Under the pieces are notes generated by a model, which did not search any database, was not told the origin of the DNA, and worked only from the letters and a program-made list of their open reading frames with translations. From NCBI GenBank assembly GCA_913060555.1, contig CAJXRS010000019.1:1-34852 (forward strand): a DNA stretch of 34,852 bases, in the 5' to 3' direction. Both the position numbers and the translations under genes were made by a program. Shown here piece after piece: positions 7,966 to 16,542 of the stretch. This stretch comes from an uncultured Gammaproteobacteria bacterium. GTDB taxonomy: Bacteria; Pseudomonadota; Gammaproteobacteria; Pseudomonadales; Porticoccaceae. Positions within the stretch are counted from its first letter, which is position 1; the number at the start of each line of letters is the position of its first letter.

Positions 7966-10341
7966 ATGAAATTCAGCAAACGCTGGTTGATGCAGCACCT
8001 GGATGCCGAAATCGGCACGGCGGAACTGGTCGAGCGCCTGACGATGGCGGGGCTGGAGGTGGACGGCGTCGAGCCCGCGTGCGCCGGGTTCAGCGGCGTG
8101 GTGGTGGGTGAAATCGAGGCCGTCGAACCCCATCCGGATGCCGATCAGCTGCGCGTCTGTCGGGTGCGCGGCAGCGGAGCCGTACAGCAGGTGGTCTGTG
8201 GTGCCCCCAATGCAGTCCAGAACCTGAAGGCCCCTTTCGCGGAGCCCGGCGCCCGGTTGCCGGATGGCCTGACCATCGCCGCTGTCAAGCTGCGGGGTGT
8301 GGAGTCCAGTGGCATGTTGTGTTCGGCGGCAGAGCTCGGACTGTCCGCGGACCACCAGGGGCTGTTGGAGCTCGATCCGGCGCTGGTCACCGGCACCGGC
8401 CTGCGGGCGGCGCTGGATCTGGACGATGACATCATCGAGGTGGATCTCACACCCAATCGCGGCGACTGCCTGAGCATCCGCGGCTTGGCGCGCGAGACCG
8501 CGGTGGTGACCGGGACGGCGCTGCGCGATCTTCCGATTGTCCCTGTAGCGCCCGAGATCGAGGATCGTCTGCCGATCCGGCTCCGCGCCGGTGCTGCCTG
8601 CCCACGCTATGCCGGCCGCGTGGTGCGCGGTATCGACCCGGGGGCGCGTACGCCGCAATGGCTGCAGGAGCGCTTGCGGCGCGCCGGCATTCGCACGATC
8701 CACCCGGTGGTGGATGTCACCAACTATGTGATGCTCGAGCTCGGCCAGCCCCTGCACGGCTTTGATCTCGGCCGCATCCAGGGTGGTATCGAGGTGCGTC
8801 TCGGGCTACCCGAAGAGAGACTGGAGTTGCTCGACGGCACCGAGATCGCGCTCGACGCGGAGACCTTGGTGATCGCCGACGACTCCAGGCCGCTGGCGCT
8901 GGCCGGCATCATGGGCGGTAATGACAGCGGAGTGGATGAGGCGACCCGCGACATATTCCTGGAAAGTGCGCATTTCGCCCCCTTGGCGATCGCCGGCAAG
9001 GCCCGCCAGCTCGGGCTGCACACGGATTCCTCGCACCGTTTCGAACGCGGTGTCGATCCGGAATTGCCGCGGCTCGCCCTGGAGCGCGCCACTGCGCTGT
9101 TGCTCGAGATCGCCGGTGGCCGCGCGGGCCCGGTAGAGATAGCGGAGTCGCCGGAGCACCTGCCGACAGCAGCGCAGATTTCGCTGCGGTCGGCACGCGT
9201 GACGCAATTGCTGGGTGCGGAGATTCCCGGGCCTCGGGTGCGGGAGATCCTGCTCAGCCTGGGACTGGCGCAGCTCGCCGAAATCCCCGGTGGCTGGACG
9301 TTTCGGGTTCCCAGCTGGCGCTTTGACTTATCCATCGAGGCCGATCTGATCGAAGAGGTGGCCCGTATCCAGGGTTACAATCAACTACCGGCAATCATGC
9401 CGGCGCTGGCGCCGGAGCTCCGCACTCCCCGGACCTCGCCTGTGGAGGAACTGCGGGCGGCCCTGGTACACCGCGGCTATCGGGAGGCGATTACCTACAG
9501 CTTCGTACCGCCGGAAATCGTGGCGGTGGTGTGCGGCGATGATGCCGGTGTCGCCGTTGCCAACCCGATCAGCGCAGCGATGTCGGTGATGCGGCCGAGC
9601 CTCTGGCCCGGCCTGTTGTTGGCCGCGCGGCACAACCTGAACCGTCAGGTTGGCCGGTTACGGCTGTTCGAAACCGGACTGCGGTTCAGCGGCGAAGCGG
9701 GCTTTGGCCAGCGGCAGACCCTGGCCGCCCTGATCAGCGGTGATCGCGATCCCGAGAGCTGGGCCAATCCCCGCCGGAGGGTCGATTTCTATGCGCTCAA
9801 GGGTGATCTGGAGGCGCTGCTGGAGACCCTGGGCAGCGCCGCTCTGGTGACCGCCGAGCGGGCAGACCACCGCGCCCTGCACCCCGGGCAGTCGCTGCGC
9901 TTGGCGGATGCCACGGGCTGCTGCCTGGGTTACGCCGGCGCCCTGCATCCGGCGGTGGCGCGGGAACTGGAGTTCGATCAGCAGGTGTTTCTCCTGGAGC
10001 TCTTTCTCGATCGCCTGCCCCTGGCCGGTGACCAAGGCTTCAGTGTGCCCAGCCGGTTCCCCGCTGTACGCCGCGACATCGCCGTGGTGGTACCCGTTGA
10101 GACCCTGGCGGAGGAACTGCTGGCGGTAGTGCGCCGCGCCGCCGGCGAGATTCTGGCGGAGGTGAGAATCTTCGACGTTTATCAGGGCGAAGGTCTTGAA
10201 AACAATAAAAAAAGCATTGCCATTGGCTTGACCTTTCAGGACGATGAGCGCACCCTCAGAGATTCGGACGTGCAGGCCGCCGAAGGTGCGGTGGTCGAAA
10301 TGCTCGCCTCCGAGTTGGGTGCCAGATTGCGGGGAGGATAA
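7966..10341 (+). CDS. pheT: Phenylalanine--tRNA ligase beta subunit
   Basis: This subunit carries tRNA-binding and editing functions of PheRS. In the 791-residue protein one can see the N-terminal OB-fold tRNA-binding domain (GEIEAVEPHPDADQLRVCRV, about residues 45-150), the B3/B4 editing region (RYAGRVVRGI, VVDVTNYVMLELGQPLHGFD), the B5 DNA-binding-like fold, the catalytic-like domain (IEEVARIQGYNQLP) and a C-terminal ferredoxin-fold anticodon-binding domain (SRFPAVRRDIAVVVP). Length matches E. coli PheT (795). Its stop codon TAA is directly followed by the ihfA ATG, with GGGGAGG inside the end of pheT serving as ribosome binding site for ihfA. Confidence 0.98.
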   Translation: MKFSKRWLMQHLDAEIGTAELVERLTMAGLEVDGVEPACAGFSGVVVGEIEAVEPHPDADQLRVCRVRGSGAVQQVVCGAPNAVQNLKAPFAEPGARLPDGLTIAAVKLRGVESSGMLCSAAELGLSADHQGLLELDPALVTGTGLRAALDLDDDIIEVDLTPNRGDCLSIRGLARETAVVTGTALRDLPIVPVAPEIEDRLPIRLRAGAACPRYAGRVVRGIDPGARTPQWLQERLRRAGIRTIHPVVDVTNYVMLELGQPLHGFDLGRIQGGIEVRLGLPEERLELLDGTEIALDAETLVIADDSRPLALAGIMGGNDSGVDEATRDIFLESAHFAPLAIAGKARQLGLHTDSSHRFERGVDPELPRLALERATALLLEIAGGRAGPVEIAESPEHLPTAAQISLRSARVTQLLGAEIPGPRVREILLSLGLAQLAEIPGGWTFRVPSWRFDLSIEADLIEEVARIQGYNQLPAIMPALAPELRTPRTSPVEELRAALVHRGYREAITYSFVPPEIVAVVCGDDAGVAVANPISAAMSVMRPSLWPGLLLAARHNLNRQVGRLRLFETGLRFSGEAGFGQRQTLAALISGDRDPESWANPRRRVDFYALKGDLEALLETLGSAALVTAERADHRALHPGQSLRLADATGCCLGYAGALHPAVARELEFDQQVFLLELFLDRLPLAGDQGFSVPSRFPAVRRDIAVVVPVETLAEELLAVVRRAAGEILAEVRIFDVYQGEGLENNKKSIAIGLTFQDDERTLRDSDVQAAEGAVVEMLASELGARLRGG

Positions 10342-10641
10342 ATGGCTGCGCTGACCAAGGCCGAGCTCGCTGAGCTGCTGTACACTGAGCTCGGCCTGAA
10401 CAAGCGCGAGGCCAAGGAGCTGGTCGAGTACTTTTTCGAGGAGATTCGCACCGCGCTGGAATCCAACGACCCGGTGAAGCTATCGAGCTTCGGGAATTTC
10501 GACCTGCGCGACAAGAATCCCCGGCCCGGCCGCAATCCCAAGACCGGAGAGGAGATTCCCATCGCCGCGCGCCGGGTGGTGACCTTCAAACCAGGACAGA
10601 AGCTGAAAGCCAGGGTGGAGAGCCATGCTGGAACCCGGTAA
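10342..10641 (+). CDS. ihfA: Integration host factor subunit alpha
   Basis: IHF-alpha pairs with IHF-beta to make a sequence-specific DNA-bending protein used in replication, recombination and transcription. The 99-residue protein has the HU/IHF fold: start [30 protein letters not shown], then [11 protein letters not shown] and the DNA-intercalating arm [20 protein letters not shown] with its tip proline. It abuts pheT with no gap, as expected for the pheST-ihfA operon. It overlaps the following MerR-type gene by 17 bp. Confidence 0.98.
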   Translation: MAALTKAELAELLYTELGLNKREAKELVEYFFEEIRTALESNDPVKLSSFGNFDLRDKNPRPGRNPKTGEEIPIAARRVVTFKPGQKLKARVESHAGTR

Positions 10642-10981
10642 CAACAGCCAGTTGCCGCCGATCCCCGGCAAACGCTACTTCACCATCGGTGAAGTCAGCG
10701 AGCTCTGCGATGTCAAGCCCCATGTCCTGCGCTATTGGGAACAGGAATTTCCCATGCTCAACCCGGTCAAGCGACGTGGCAATCGTCGTTATTACCAGCG
10801 CCAGGACGTGCTGATGATCCGCCAGATCCGCTCGCTGCTCTACGAACAGGGCTTCACCATTGGCGGAGCACGCCTGCGTTTGGGGGGCGAGCACATCAAG
10901 CAGGAGGCGACCCAGACGCGGCAACTCATCGAGCAGACGGTGAGCGAACTCGAGGACGTGCTGGCCGCCCTGAAGGACTGA
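10625..10981 (+). CDS. MerR family transcriptional regulator (ihfA-linked type)
   Basis: This is a small DNA-binding protein of unknown target that habitually follows ihfA in gammaproteobacteria. The 118-residue protein has a MerR winged helix (about residues 17-85: [22 protein letters not shown], then [13 protein letters not shown]) and a short C-terminal helix suited to dimerisation. It lacks a long effector domain and the cysteines of metal-sensing MerR proteins. The start overlaps the end of ihfA, so the genes are probably coupled. The tRNA-Pro promoter follows directly. Confidence 0.93.
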   Translation: MLEPGNNSQLPPIPGKRYFTIGEVSELCDVKPHVLRYWEQEFPMLNPVKRRGNRRYYQRQDVLMIRQIRSLLYEQGFTIGGARLRLGGEHIKQEATQTRQLIEQTVSELEDVLAALKD

Positions 10982-10986
10982 TTTCC

Positions 10987-11014
10987 TTGCTTTAGCCGCC
11001 GCATCGAGTATGAT
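10987..11014 (+). promoter_or_regulatory. Candidate sigma-70 promoter for tRNA-Pro
   Basis: TTGCTT (10987-10992) and TATGAT (11009-11014) are 16 bp apart. Transcription would start near 11020, about 23 bases before the tRNA. Both hexamers are good matches, and the position just upstream of a tRNA is convincing. Confidence 0.7.
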
Positions 11015-11021
11015 GGCGGCC

Positions 11022-11040
11022 TTTCCGGCGACGCCGGAAA
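11022..11040. repeat. Perfect 9-bp inverted repeat ahead of tRNA-Pro
   Basis: TTTCCGGCG (11022-11030) and CGCCGGAAA (11032-11040) flank a single A. The repeat sits at the predicted transcription start and just before the tRNA 5' end. It could be a protein-binding palindrome or a structured 5' leader removed by RNase P. Confidence 0.6.
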
Positions 11041-11043
11041 ACT

Positions 11044-11120
11044 CGGAGCGTAGCGCAGCCTGGTAGCGCACCACACTGGGGGTGTGGTGGTCGTGGGTTC
11101 AAATCCCGCCGCTCCGACCA
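11044..11120 (+). tRNA. tRNA-Pro (anticodon GGG)
   Basis: A 77-nt cloverleaf: acceptor CGGAGCG (11044-11050) pairs with CGCTCCG (11110-11116), the D arm is GCGC...GCGC, the anticodon stem CCACA/TGTGG encloses CTGGGGG with anticodon GGG at 11078-11080, and the T arm contains GTGGGTTCAAATCCCGC. CCA is encoded. Its position after ihfA and the MerR gene follows the pattern I know from Pseudomonas-like genomes. Confidence 0.97.
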
Positions 11121-11150
11121 TTCTTTCCACCCTTATTGCCCGATCCCGGG

Positions 11151-11328
11151 CTATAACCGCGCCGGCAGGAAATCCCGGATTTCTGTCGGCGATCTCGCCA
11201 CCACGTCCTTGGCGATCTCCTGCGCGACCAGTTGCCGGGCTCTGCCTCGAGAGCGCCTTGCGCACCAGGCCGAGCATGTCCGGCTCAGTGATCAGATAGA
11301 GTTTGTCCAGTTCATGGCCGGCCAAGAG
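11151..11328 (-). pseudogene. Decayed 3' fragment of a host-attachment-type protein gene
   Basis: On the minus strand one frame reads LAGHELDKLYLITEPDMLGLVRKAL. After a +1 shift near 11240-11255 another frame continues RQLVAQEIAKDVVARSPTEIRDFLPARL and ends at the TAG at 11153-11151. Together these resemble the C-terminal third of the small 'protein required for attachment to host cells' family (pattern: LVLVAPPRFLGLLR..., then EIDKDLTHLSP.EIR). No N-terminal part is present: upstream lie a strong hairpin and the 3' end of the amidohydrolase gene. I infer a truncated and frameshifted remnant. The family call is from memory and the fragment is short. Confidence 0.5.
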
Positions 11329-11329
11329 G

Positions 11330-11360
11330 TGCTCCCGGCCGCGCACTGCGGCCGGGAGCA
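11330..11360. repeat. Strong 13-bp hairpin downstream of the amidohydrolase gene
   Basis: TGCTCCCGGCCGC (11330-11342) pairs perfectly with GCGGCCGGGAGCA (11348-11360) across a 5-nt loop. It lies 15 bp past the stop of the minus-strand amidohydrolase gene. There is no T-run on either side, so it is not a classical intrinsic terminator, but it may stabilise the 3' end or assist termination. Confidence 0.6.
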
Positions 11361-11375
11361 GGGCAGGTGGGAGGA

Positions 11376-13262
11376 TCAGTGGCCGTTGGCGCGCAATGCC
11401 CGACCCAGGGTTTGCTTGCCCAGTATCGGGGTGAATCGGGAGCCGTTCTCCCAGACCCGCTGGCCATTGATATAGACCTGATCGACCACGCCGTCCGAAC
11501 GGTTGACCAGTACGTCCTGCTCGAACACTTCGTGGAAGATCTTGGTCCGGCCGGTGTTCATATCGTGATTTTTCAGGTTTTCCGGGTCGATCAGAATCAC
11601 GTCGGCCTGGCAGCCCGGGTCGATGCGGCCCACGTCGAGGCCGAAGAACTCCGCCGGCTCCCGGGTGAGGCGGTGAACCGCCTCCGCCACCCGCGCCACA
11701 CCGCGCTTCTGGGCGATGCGCAGGGTGCCCAGGTTGCCGTCGTAGAACGCCAGGTTGGTGAGATGGGCGCCGGAGTCGTTGAAGCCGGGCAAGGCATTCT
11801 TGTCGAACAGGATCTGCTCGACCACGTCTTCATCGGTGTTGGCCACGTCGAACCACCAGCGAAAACCGGTATCGTAGAGACGCAGACATTGCAGCCAGAA
11901 CTCGCGCGGGTCGGTGGCCGATTCGGGAAAGCGGTCGAATTCGGCTGCCTCGGCGGCGTCCTTGGCGCCGTTCTTGCCGCCGCTTTGCTTGTGGAGTTTG
12001 AGGCGCTCCAGCACCTCGGCCAGGGTATCGCCGTTCCAGCTGGGCACTGCACAGTCGTCGAAGTGCATCTTGCCGAAATCCATCTGGAAGGTGGCGCGCT
12101 CATCGGAGCTGCCGCCAATCTGGGTGATATTGGCCGTGGTATTGGTCATCTTCGCCCAGTCGACCTTGAACTCTTCGAGCCACTGGGGATCGTTGAGCAG
12201 CGCCTGCCGGCCGGCGACGTCGTCGGCTTCGCAGGCCACCATCTTGCGGGTCGAGGGCAGTTCTTCGAATACCGGGCAGATCATGCCGTCTGACCACATC
12301 CGAAAGGCGCCGCCGAGGGCCTGGAAGTGGATCTTGCCCTTGAAGATCGGCGAATTGATGACCTTGCCGAGCTTGAGCATCTTCTGCCAGACACCAGGCA
12401 CGGAGACGAAGTCGACCGCGGTCAGGGCAGAGATTTTCAAGGGCTTGCCGCGAAACCGGCCGGCCGACCAGAAGTAGCGCTTCAGGGTGCGCAGCATCTT
12501 CTGCCCGTCTGGATTGGTCTGCCAGACGCCGTTGTTCCTGCGCACGATCTCGATGATCGGACGCAGTTCGTCGTCTTCCGCGAAATGAGAGGGAATACGG
12601 ATCTGTTTGTTGGGATCATTGGCCAGGTAGTGGAACACGATCTGGTCGGTGGACAGGCCCAGGTAACCCTGCTCCATGGCCGCCTCCATGATTTCCGCCA
12701 GCTTGCGCCGCTCCGCCTGGTTGGGGGGGCGGGTGACCGACGTCTGGGTGCCCATGACCTCGATGCGCATCATGGAATGGGGAACGAATGCCGCGATGTT
12801 CGGGCCCAGGGGGAGATCCTGGAAGTGGTTGAGGTAATCGGCGGTGTTGTCCCAGGTGATCTTCTCAATGCACTTCTCGAGCACCCGCTTGGGCATATTC
12901 TCCACCCGGGTGAAGCAGTCGACGATCGGATCTTCGCCGTTCCTGCGCTGGCTGCCGAAGGCGAGGCCCAGGGAGCAGCTGCCCACCACCAAGGTGGTGC
13001 TGCCATGGCGTACCGCTTCGTGCAGTCCCGGATTGACCTCGGCTTCGAGATCCAGATGGGTGTGGATGTCGAGCAGCCCCGGCAGCAGCCACTTGCCGGT
13101 GGCATCGACGATCTCGGCGGGTGCCTGGACCTGCAGGTCGGCGCCGCGGGCCTGGATCTTGCCGTTGCCGATGGCCAGATCCTCGACCTTGGGCATTGCG
13201 CCGCTGCCGTCGAAGACCAGGGCGTTACGGATCAGGATGTCGCATTTATCAAGTTGTTGCAT
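11376..13262 (-). CDS. N-acyl-D-amino-acid deacylase-like amidohydrolase
   Basis: This belongs to the metal-dependent amidohydrolase superfamily, D-aminoacylase branch, whose members hydrolyse N-acyl-D-amino acids. The visible signs are the N-terminal beta-sandwich half (DILIRNALVFDGSGAMPKVEDLAIGNGKI), the metal motif GLLDIHTHLDLE (H67, H69), a late NDSGAHLTN segment near residue 495 and the closing sandwich (GRIDPGCQADVILIDPENL). The frame extends to 13541, but the ATG at 13262 gives the normal N-terminus and follows GGGGGTAA; the extra upstream frame runs into dnaE2. The product has 628 residues. A possible promoter is TTGCTT/CAAAAT (minus strand, 13320-13291). This branch includes many uncharacterised proteins, so the substrate is unknown. 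Confidence 0.88.
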   Translation of the reverse strand: MQQLDKCDILIRNALVFDGSGAMPKVEDLAIGNGKIQARGADLQVQAPAEIVDATGKWLLPGLLDIHTHLDLEAEVNPGLHEAVRHGSTTLVVGSCSLGLAFGSQRRNGEDPIVDCFTRVENMPKRVLEKCIEKITWDNTADYLNHFQDLPLGPNIAAFVPHSMMRIEVMGTQTSVTRPPNQAERRKLAEIMEAAMEQGYLGLSTDQIVFHYLANDPNKQIRIPSHFAEDDELRPIIEIVRRNNGVWQTNPDGQKMLRTLKRYFWSAGRFRGKPLKISALTAVDFVSVPGVWQKMLKLGKVINSPIFKGKIHFQALGGAFRMWSDGMICPVFEELPSTRKMVACEADDVAGRQALLNDPQWLEEFKVDWAKMTNTTANITQIGGSSDERATFQMDFGKMHFDDCAVPSWNGDTLAEVLERLKLHKQSGGKNGAKDAAEAAEFDRFPESATDPREFWLQCLRLYDTGFRWWFDVANTDEDVVEQILFDKNALPGFNDSGAHLTNLAFYDGNLGTLRIAQKRGVARVAEAVHRLTREPAEFFGLDVGRIDPGCQADVILIDPENLKNHDMNTGRTKIFHEVFEQDVLVNRSDGVVDQVYINGQRVWENGSRFTPILGKQTLGRALRANGH

Positions 13263-13369
13263 GAGTTTACCCCCGGGTAGAAAACACTTCATTTTGTTGC
13301 AATCGATTGACGTAAAGCAAGAGATTCCGGGGGTTTCGGTGACCGCTCGAGCTCGCTCCGCGCCCGGGG

Positions 13370-16300
13370 TCAGTGGAAATCCCGAGACCTGATCGCCAGG
13401 TCCGCGAGCAGGACGCTGTGATCGATCAGTTCGCCGGCGATCACGTGGCAGACGCCGTGGCGCTGCTCCAGCACGCCCTTGACCAGCAGCAGCCTGGCAT
13501 TGAGCAGTGCCGAGCGGAAGCGGGTCTGCAGATTCCGCCACACGACCACGTTGATGTTGCCCGTTTCATCCTCCAGGGTGAGGAAGATGACGCCGGATGC
13601 GGTGCCCGGACGCTGGCGACCGGTGACCAGCCCGGCGATGCGGACGAAACTGCCGTTACGCCGGTTCGGCAGCTCCCGCTGGCGGGCGCAGCGGTGAAAC
13701 AGCGGATGGGCGCGCAGCAGAGCCATCGGGTGCGGTCCCAGGGTCAGACCAATGGCGCGGTAGTCGGCGAGCAAATCAGCCCCGGTGGCCGGTGCGGGCA
13801 GGCGGATACCGGGTTCCCGGGTCGGGGCTGCGGCGGTCAGCGGCAGGGGGCGCTCCAGCCCGGCGACGTCCCATTGGGCCTGGTGGCGATGGCCGCTGAA
13901 GGATTGCAGGGCGTTGGCGGCGGCCAGGACGGCGAGCTGGCCGCGGTCGAGACGGGCGCGTCGGGCCAGCTCCGGGAGCCCGGCGAAAGGCCGCCGCTGT
14001 CGCGCGGCGGCGATGCGTTCACCGGCGGCCCGGTGCAGGCCGCGCACCAGGCGCAGGCCCAGGCGCAGCGCCTGCCGCTCATCGGCGGTGGCTTCCAGCG
14101 CGTGGTCCCAGTGGCTGTGAGCCACATCCACCGGGCGCACCTCGACCCCGTGGCGGCGGGCGTCCTGGACCAGTTGCGAGGGGGAATAGAACCCCATGGG
14201 CTGGCTGTTGAGCAGGGCGCAGTAGAAGGCTGCCGGATAATGGCACTTGAGCCAGGCCGAGACATAGACCAGCAGCGCGAAGCTGGCGGCATGGGATTCG
14301 GGGAAGCCATAACCGCCGAAGCCCTTGATCTGCTCGAACAGGCGGCGGGCGAAGTCGGGGTCGTAGCCGCGTGTGGTCATGCCCTCGATCAGCTTGTGCT
14401 CGAAGGCGAGCAGGTGGCCGCTCTTGCCCCAGCTGGCCATGGCGCGCCGCAGGCGGTCGGCCTCGCCGCCACTGAAACCCGCGGCCACCATGGCCAGCTT
14501 GATGACCTGCTCCTGGAAGATAGGCACCCCCAGGGTGCGTTCGAGCACCGCGCGGATGGCGTCGCTGGGGTAGGTGACCGGCTCGCTGCCTGCGCGGCGG
14601 CGCAGGAAGGGGTGCACCATGTCCCCCTGGATGGGGCCGGGGCGCACGATGGCAACCTGGATCACCAGGTCGTAATAGCAGCGCGGCCGCAGCCGCGGCA
14701 ACATCGCCATCTGGGCGCGGGATTCCACCTGAAAGACACCGACGCTGTCGCCCCGGCACAGCATGTCGTAGGTGGCCGGATCGCCCAGGGGGATGGCGTC
14801 GATGCGGTCGATCGGTTCGCCCAGCTCCGCCAGGGTCGCCAGGCATTTGCGGATTGCGGTCAGCATGCCCAGCGCCAGCACGTCGATCTTCATCAGCCCC
14901 AGGGCTTCGAGATCATCTTTATCCCACTGGATCAGGGTGCGCTCGGCCATGGCGGCGTTTTCCACCGGTACCAGGCGGGTGATCGGCCCCCGGCTGATGA
15001 CGAAGCCGCCGACATGCTGGGACAGGTGGCGGGGAAAACCGCGGATCTCCGCCACCAGCCGCACCAGCCAGTCGAGCCGCGGGTCGTCGCCGCCGGCCAG
15101 TTCGCGCAACCGCTGCGCGAGTCCGTCGCTGCGCTCCCAGCGTGTCTGGGCCTGGGCCAGGCGTTCGACCAGCAATGGGTCGAGGCCCAGCGCCTTGCCC
15201 AGATCGCGCACCGCGCTGCGGTGGCGATAGGTGATCAGGGTGGCGGCCAGGGCGGCGCGCTCACGGCCGTACTTTCGGTAGATGTACTGGATGACCTCTT
15301 CGCGTCGCTCATGTTCGAAATCGACATCGATGTCCGGCGGTTCGTCCCGCTCCCGGGAGATGAAACGCTCGAACAGCAATTCGACCTGTTCCGGGGAGAC
15401 CTCGGTGATGAACAGGCAGTAGCAGACCGCGGAATTGGCCGCCGAGCCGCGCCCCTGGCAGAGGATGCCGCGCCCGCGAGCGAAGACGACGATGTCATGG
15501 ATGGTCAGGAAATAGCGCTCGTAGTCGAGTTCGGCGATCACCGCCAGTTCGCGTTCCAGGGTGGCCTGTACCGCCGCCGGCACGCCCGCCGGCCAGCGTC
15601 GGGCGGCGCCCTCGGCGACCAGGGCGGCCAGGTGGGCGGAGGGGCTGGTGCCGGCCGGTACCACCTCGTCCGGGTACTCGTAGCGGAGTTCGTCGAGCGA
15701 AAAGCGGCAGCGCGCGGCGATGGCCAGAGTCTCGGCGAGCAGCTCCGGCGGGTACAGGGCCTGCAAGCGGGGCAAGGGCCGCAGATGGCGCTCGGCGTTG
15801 GCCGCCAGGTGCCGGCCCAGGGCATCGACCGGGGTGTTGCGGCGGATTGCGGTCAGGGCATCCTGGAGCGGCTTGCGCTGAGGGCAATGCATGGTCACCG
15901 CGCCGCAGGCGACGGCGGGAATGTCCAGCAGGGCTGCTGTGCGGCGCTGCGCGGCGCAGGCGTCGTCGTCACCGTCCAGGTGGCGGGCGATGCCGATCCA
16001 CAGGCGCTCCTCGAAGAGCGCGCGCAGCCGGGCGCCGATGGTCGGGTCACAGTCCCGGGTGGGGCGCCAGAGCGCCAGGCAATGCCTGGCGTAGGGGGCC
16101 AGGTCGTCCAATCCCAGGTCGTATTCGCCCTTGACGCTGCGCCGCCGGCCCAGGCTGATGAGGCTGGCGAGATCGCCATAGGCGATCCGGTCCGGTGCCA
16201 GGAGAACCAAGTGGATCCCTTCCTGAAGCCGGAATTCGCTGCCCAGGATGAGTTGGATGCCGCATTCCCTGGCTGCCAGATGGGCGCGTACCACGCCGGC

Positions 16301-16456
16301 CAGGGAGCACTCGTCGGTGAGCGCGATGGCGGCATAGCCCAGTTCTGCGGCCCGTTGCACCAGCTCCCGGGGGTGGGAGGCGCCGCGCAGGAAACTGAAG
16401 TTGCTGATCGCGTGCAGTTCGGCGTACATGGCATCGAGTACCGGCTGAGGTGGCAT
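13370..16456 (-). CDS. dnaE2: Error-prone DNA polymerase III alpha subunit, ImuC/DnaE2
   Basis: DnaE2 is a C-family polymerase that, with ImuA and ImuB, performs mutagenic translesion synthesis after DNA damage. Seen in order: a PHP domain (YAELHAISNFSFLRGASHP), the polymerase core with PPDIDVDFEHERREEV (catalytic aspartates in DIDVD) and GRGSAANSAVCYCL, the helix-hairpin-helix region, and a C-terminal OB fold (VRIAGLVTGRQRPGTASGV) ending SRDFH, typical of DnaE2 rather than DnaE1. I chose the ATG at 16456, giving 1028 residues; the ATG at 16429 is nine codons downstream and equally plausible. The long open frame up to 17008 is a shadow of imuB. It follows imuB by 86 bp and is presumably the last gene of the LexA-controlled operon. 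Confidence 0.95.
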   Translation of the reverse strand: MPPQPVLDAMYAELHAISNFSFLRGASHPRELVQRAAELGYAAIALTDECSLAGVVRAHLAARECGIQLILGSEFRLQEGIHLVLLAPDRIAYGDLASLISLGRRRSVKGEYDLGLDDLAPYARHCLALWRPTRDCDPTIGARLRALFEERLWIGIARHLDGDDDACAAQRRTAALLDIPAVACGAVTMHCPQRKPLQDALTAIRRNTPVDALGRHLAANAERHLRPLPRLQALYPPELLAETLAIAARCRFSLDELRYEYPDEVVPAGTSPSAHLAALVAEGAARRWPAGVPAAVQATLERELAVIAELDYERYFLTIHDIVVFARGRGILCQGRGSAANSAVCYCLFITEVSPEQVELLFERFISRERDEPPDIDVDFEHERREEVIQYIYRKYGRERAALAATLITYRHRSAVRDLGKALGLDPLLVERLAQAQTRWERSDGLAQRLRELAGGDDPRLDWLVRLVAEIRGFPRHLSQHVGGFVISRGPITRLVPVENAAMAERTLIQWDKDDLEALGLMKIDVLALGMLTAIRKCLATLAELGEPIDRIDAIPLGDPATYDMLCRGDSVGVFQVESRAQMAMLPRLRPRCYYDLVIQVAIVRPGPIQGDMVHPFLRRRAGSEPVTYPSDAIRAVLERTLGVPIFQEQVIKLAMVAAGFSGGEADRLRRAMASWGKSGHLLAFEHKLIEGMTTRGYDPDFARRLFEQIKGFGGYGFPESHAASFALLVYVSAWLKCHYPAAFYCALLNSQPMGFYSPSQLVQDARRHGVEVRPVDVAHSHWDHALEATADERQALRLGLRLVRGLHRAAGERIAAARQRRPFAGLPELARRARLDRGQLAVLAAANALQSFSGHRHQAQWDVAGLERPLPLTAAAPTREPGIRLPAPATGADLLADYRAIGLTLGPHPMALLRAHPLFHRCARQRELPNRRNGSFVRIAGLVTGRQRPGTASGVIFLTLEDETGNINVVVWRNLQTRFRSALLNARLLLVKGVLEQRHGVCHVIAGELIDHSVLLADLAIRSRDFH

Positions 16457-16542
16457 GTGGCACACGGCGTCCGTTTTCGCGCTGCCCGATGGGTTGTCCT
16501 GTGTCTTGCATCCGCGCTTCCCGCGACGTGCTCGGCAGGCCG

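Noticed and set aside
13263-13541. N-terminal extension of the amidohydrolase frame
   Set aside because: The extra 93 residues overlap dnaE2 and are low in family similarity; the ATG at 13262 gives the standard N-terminus.
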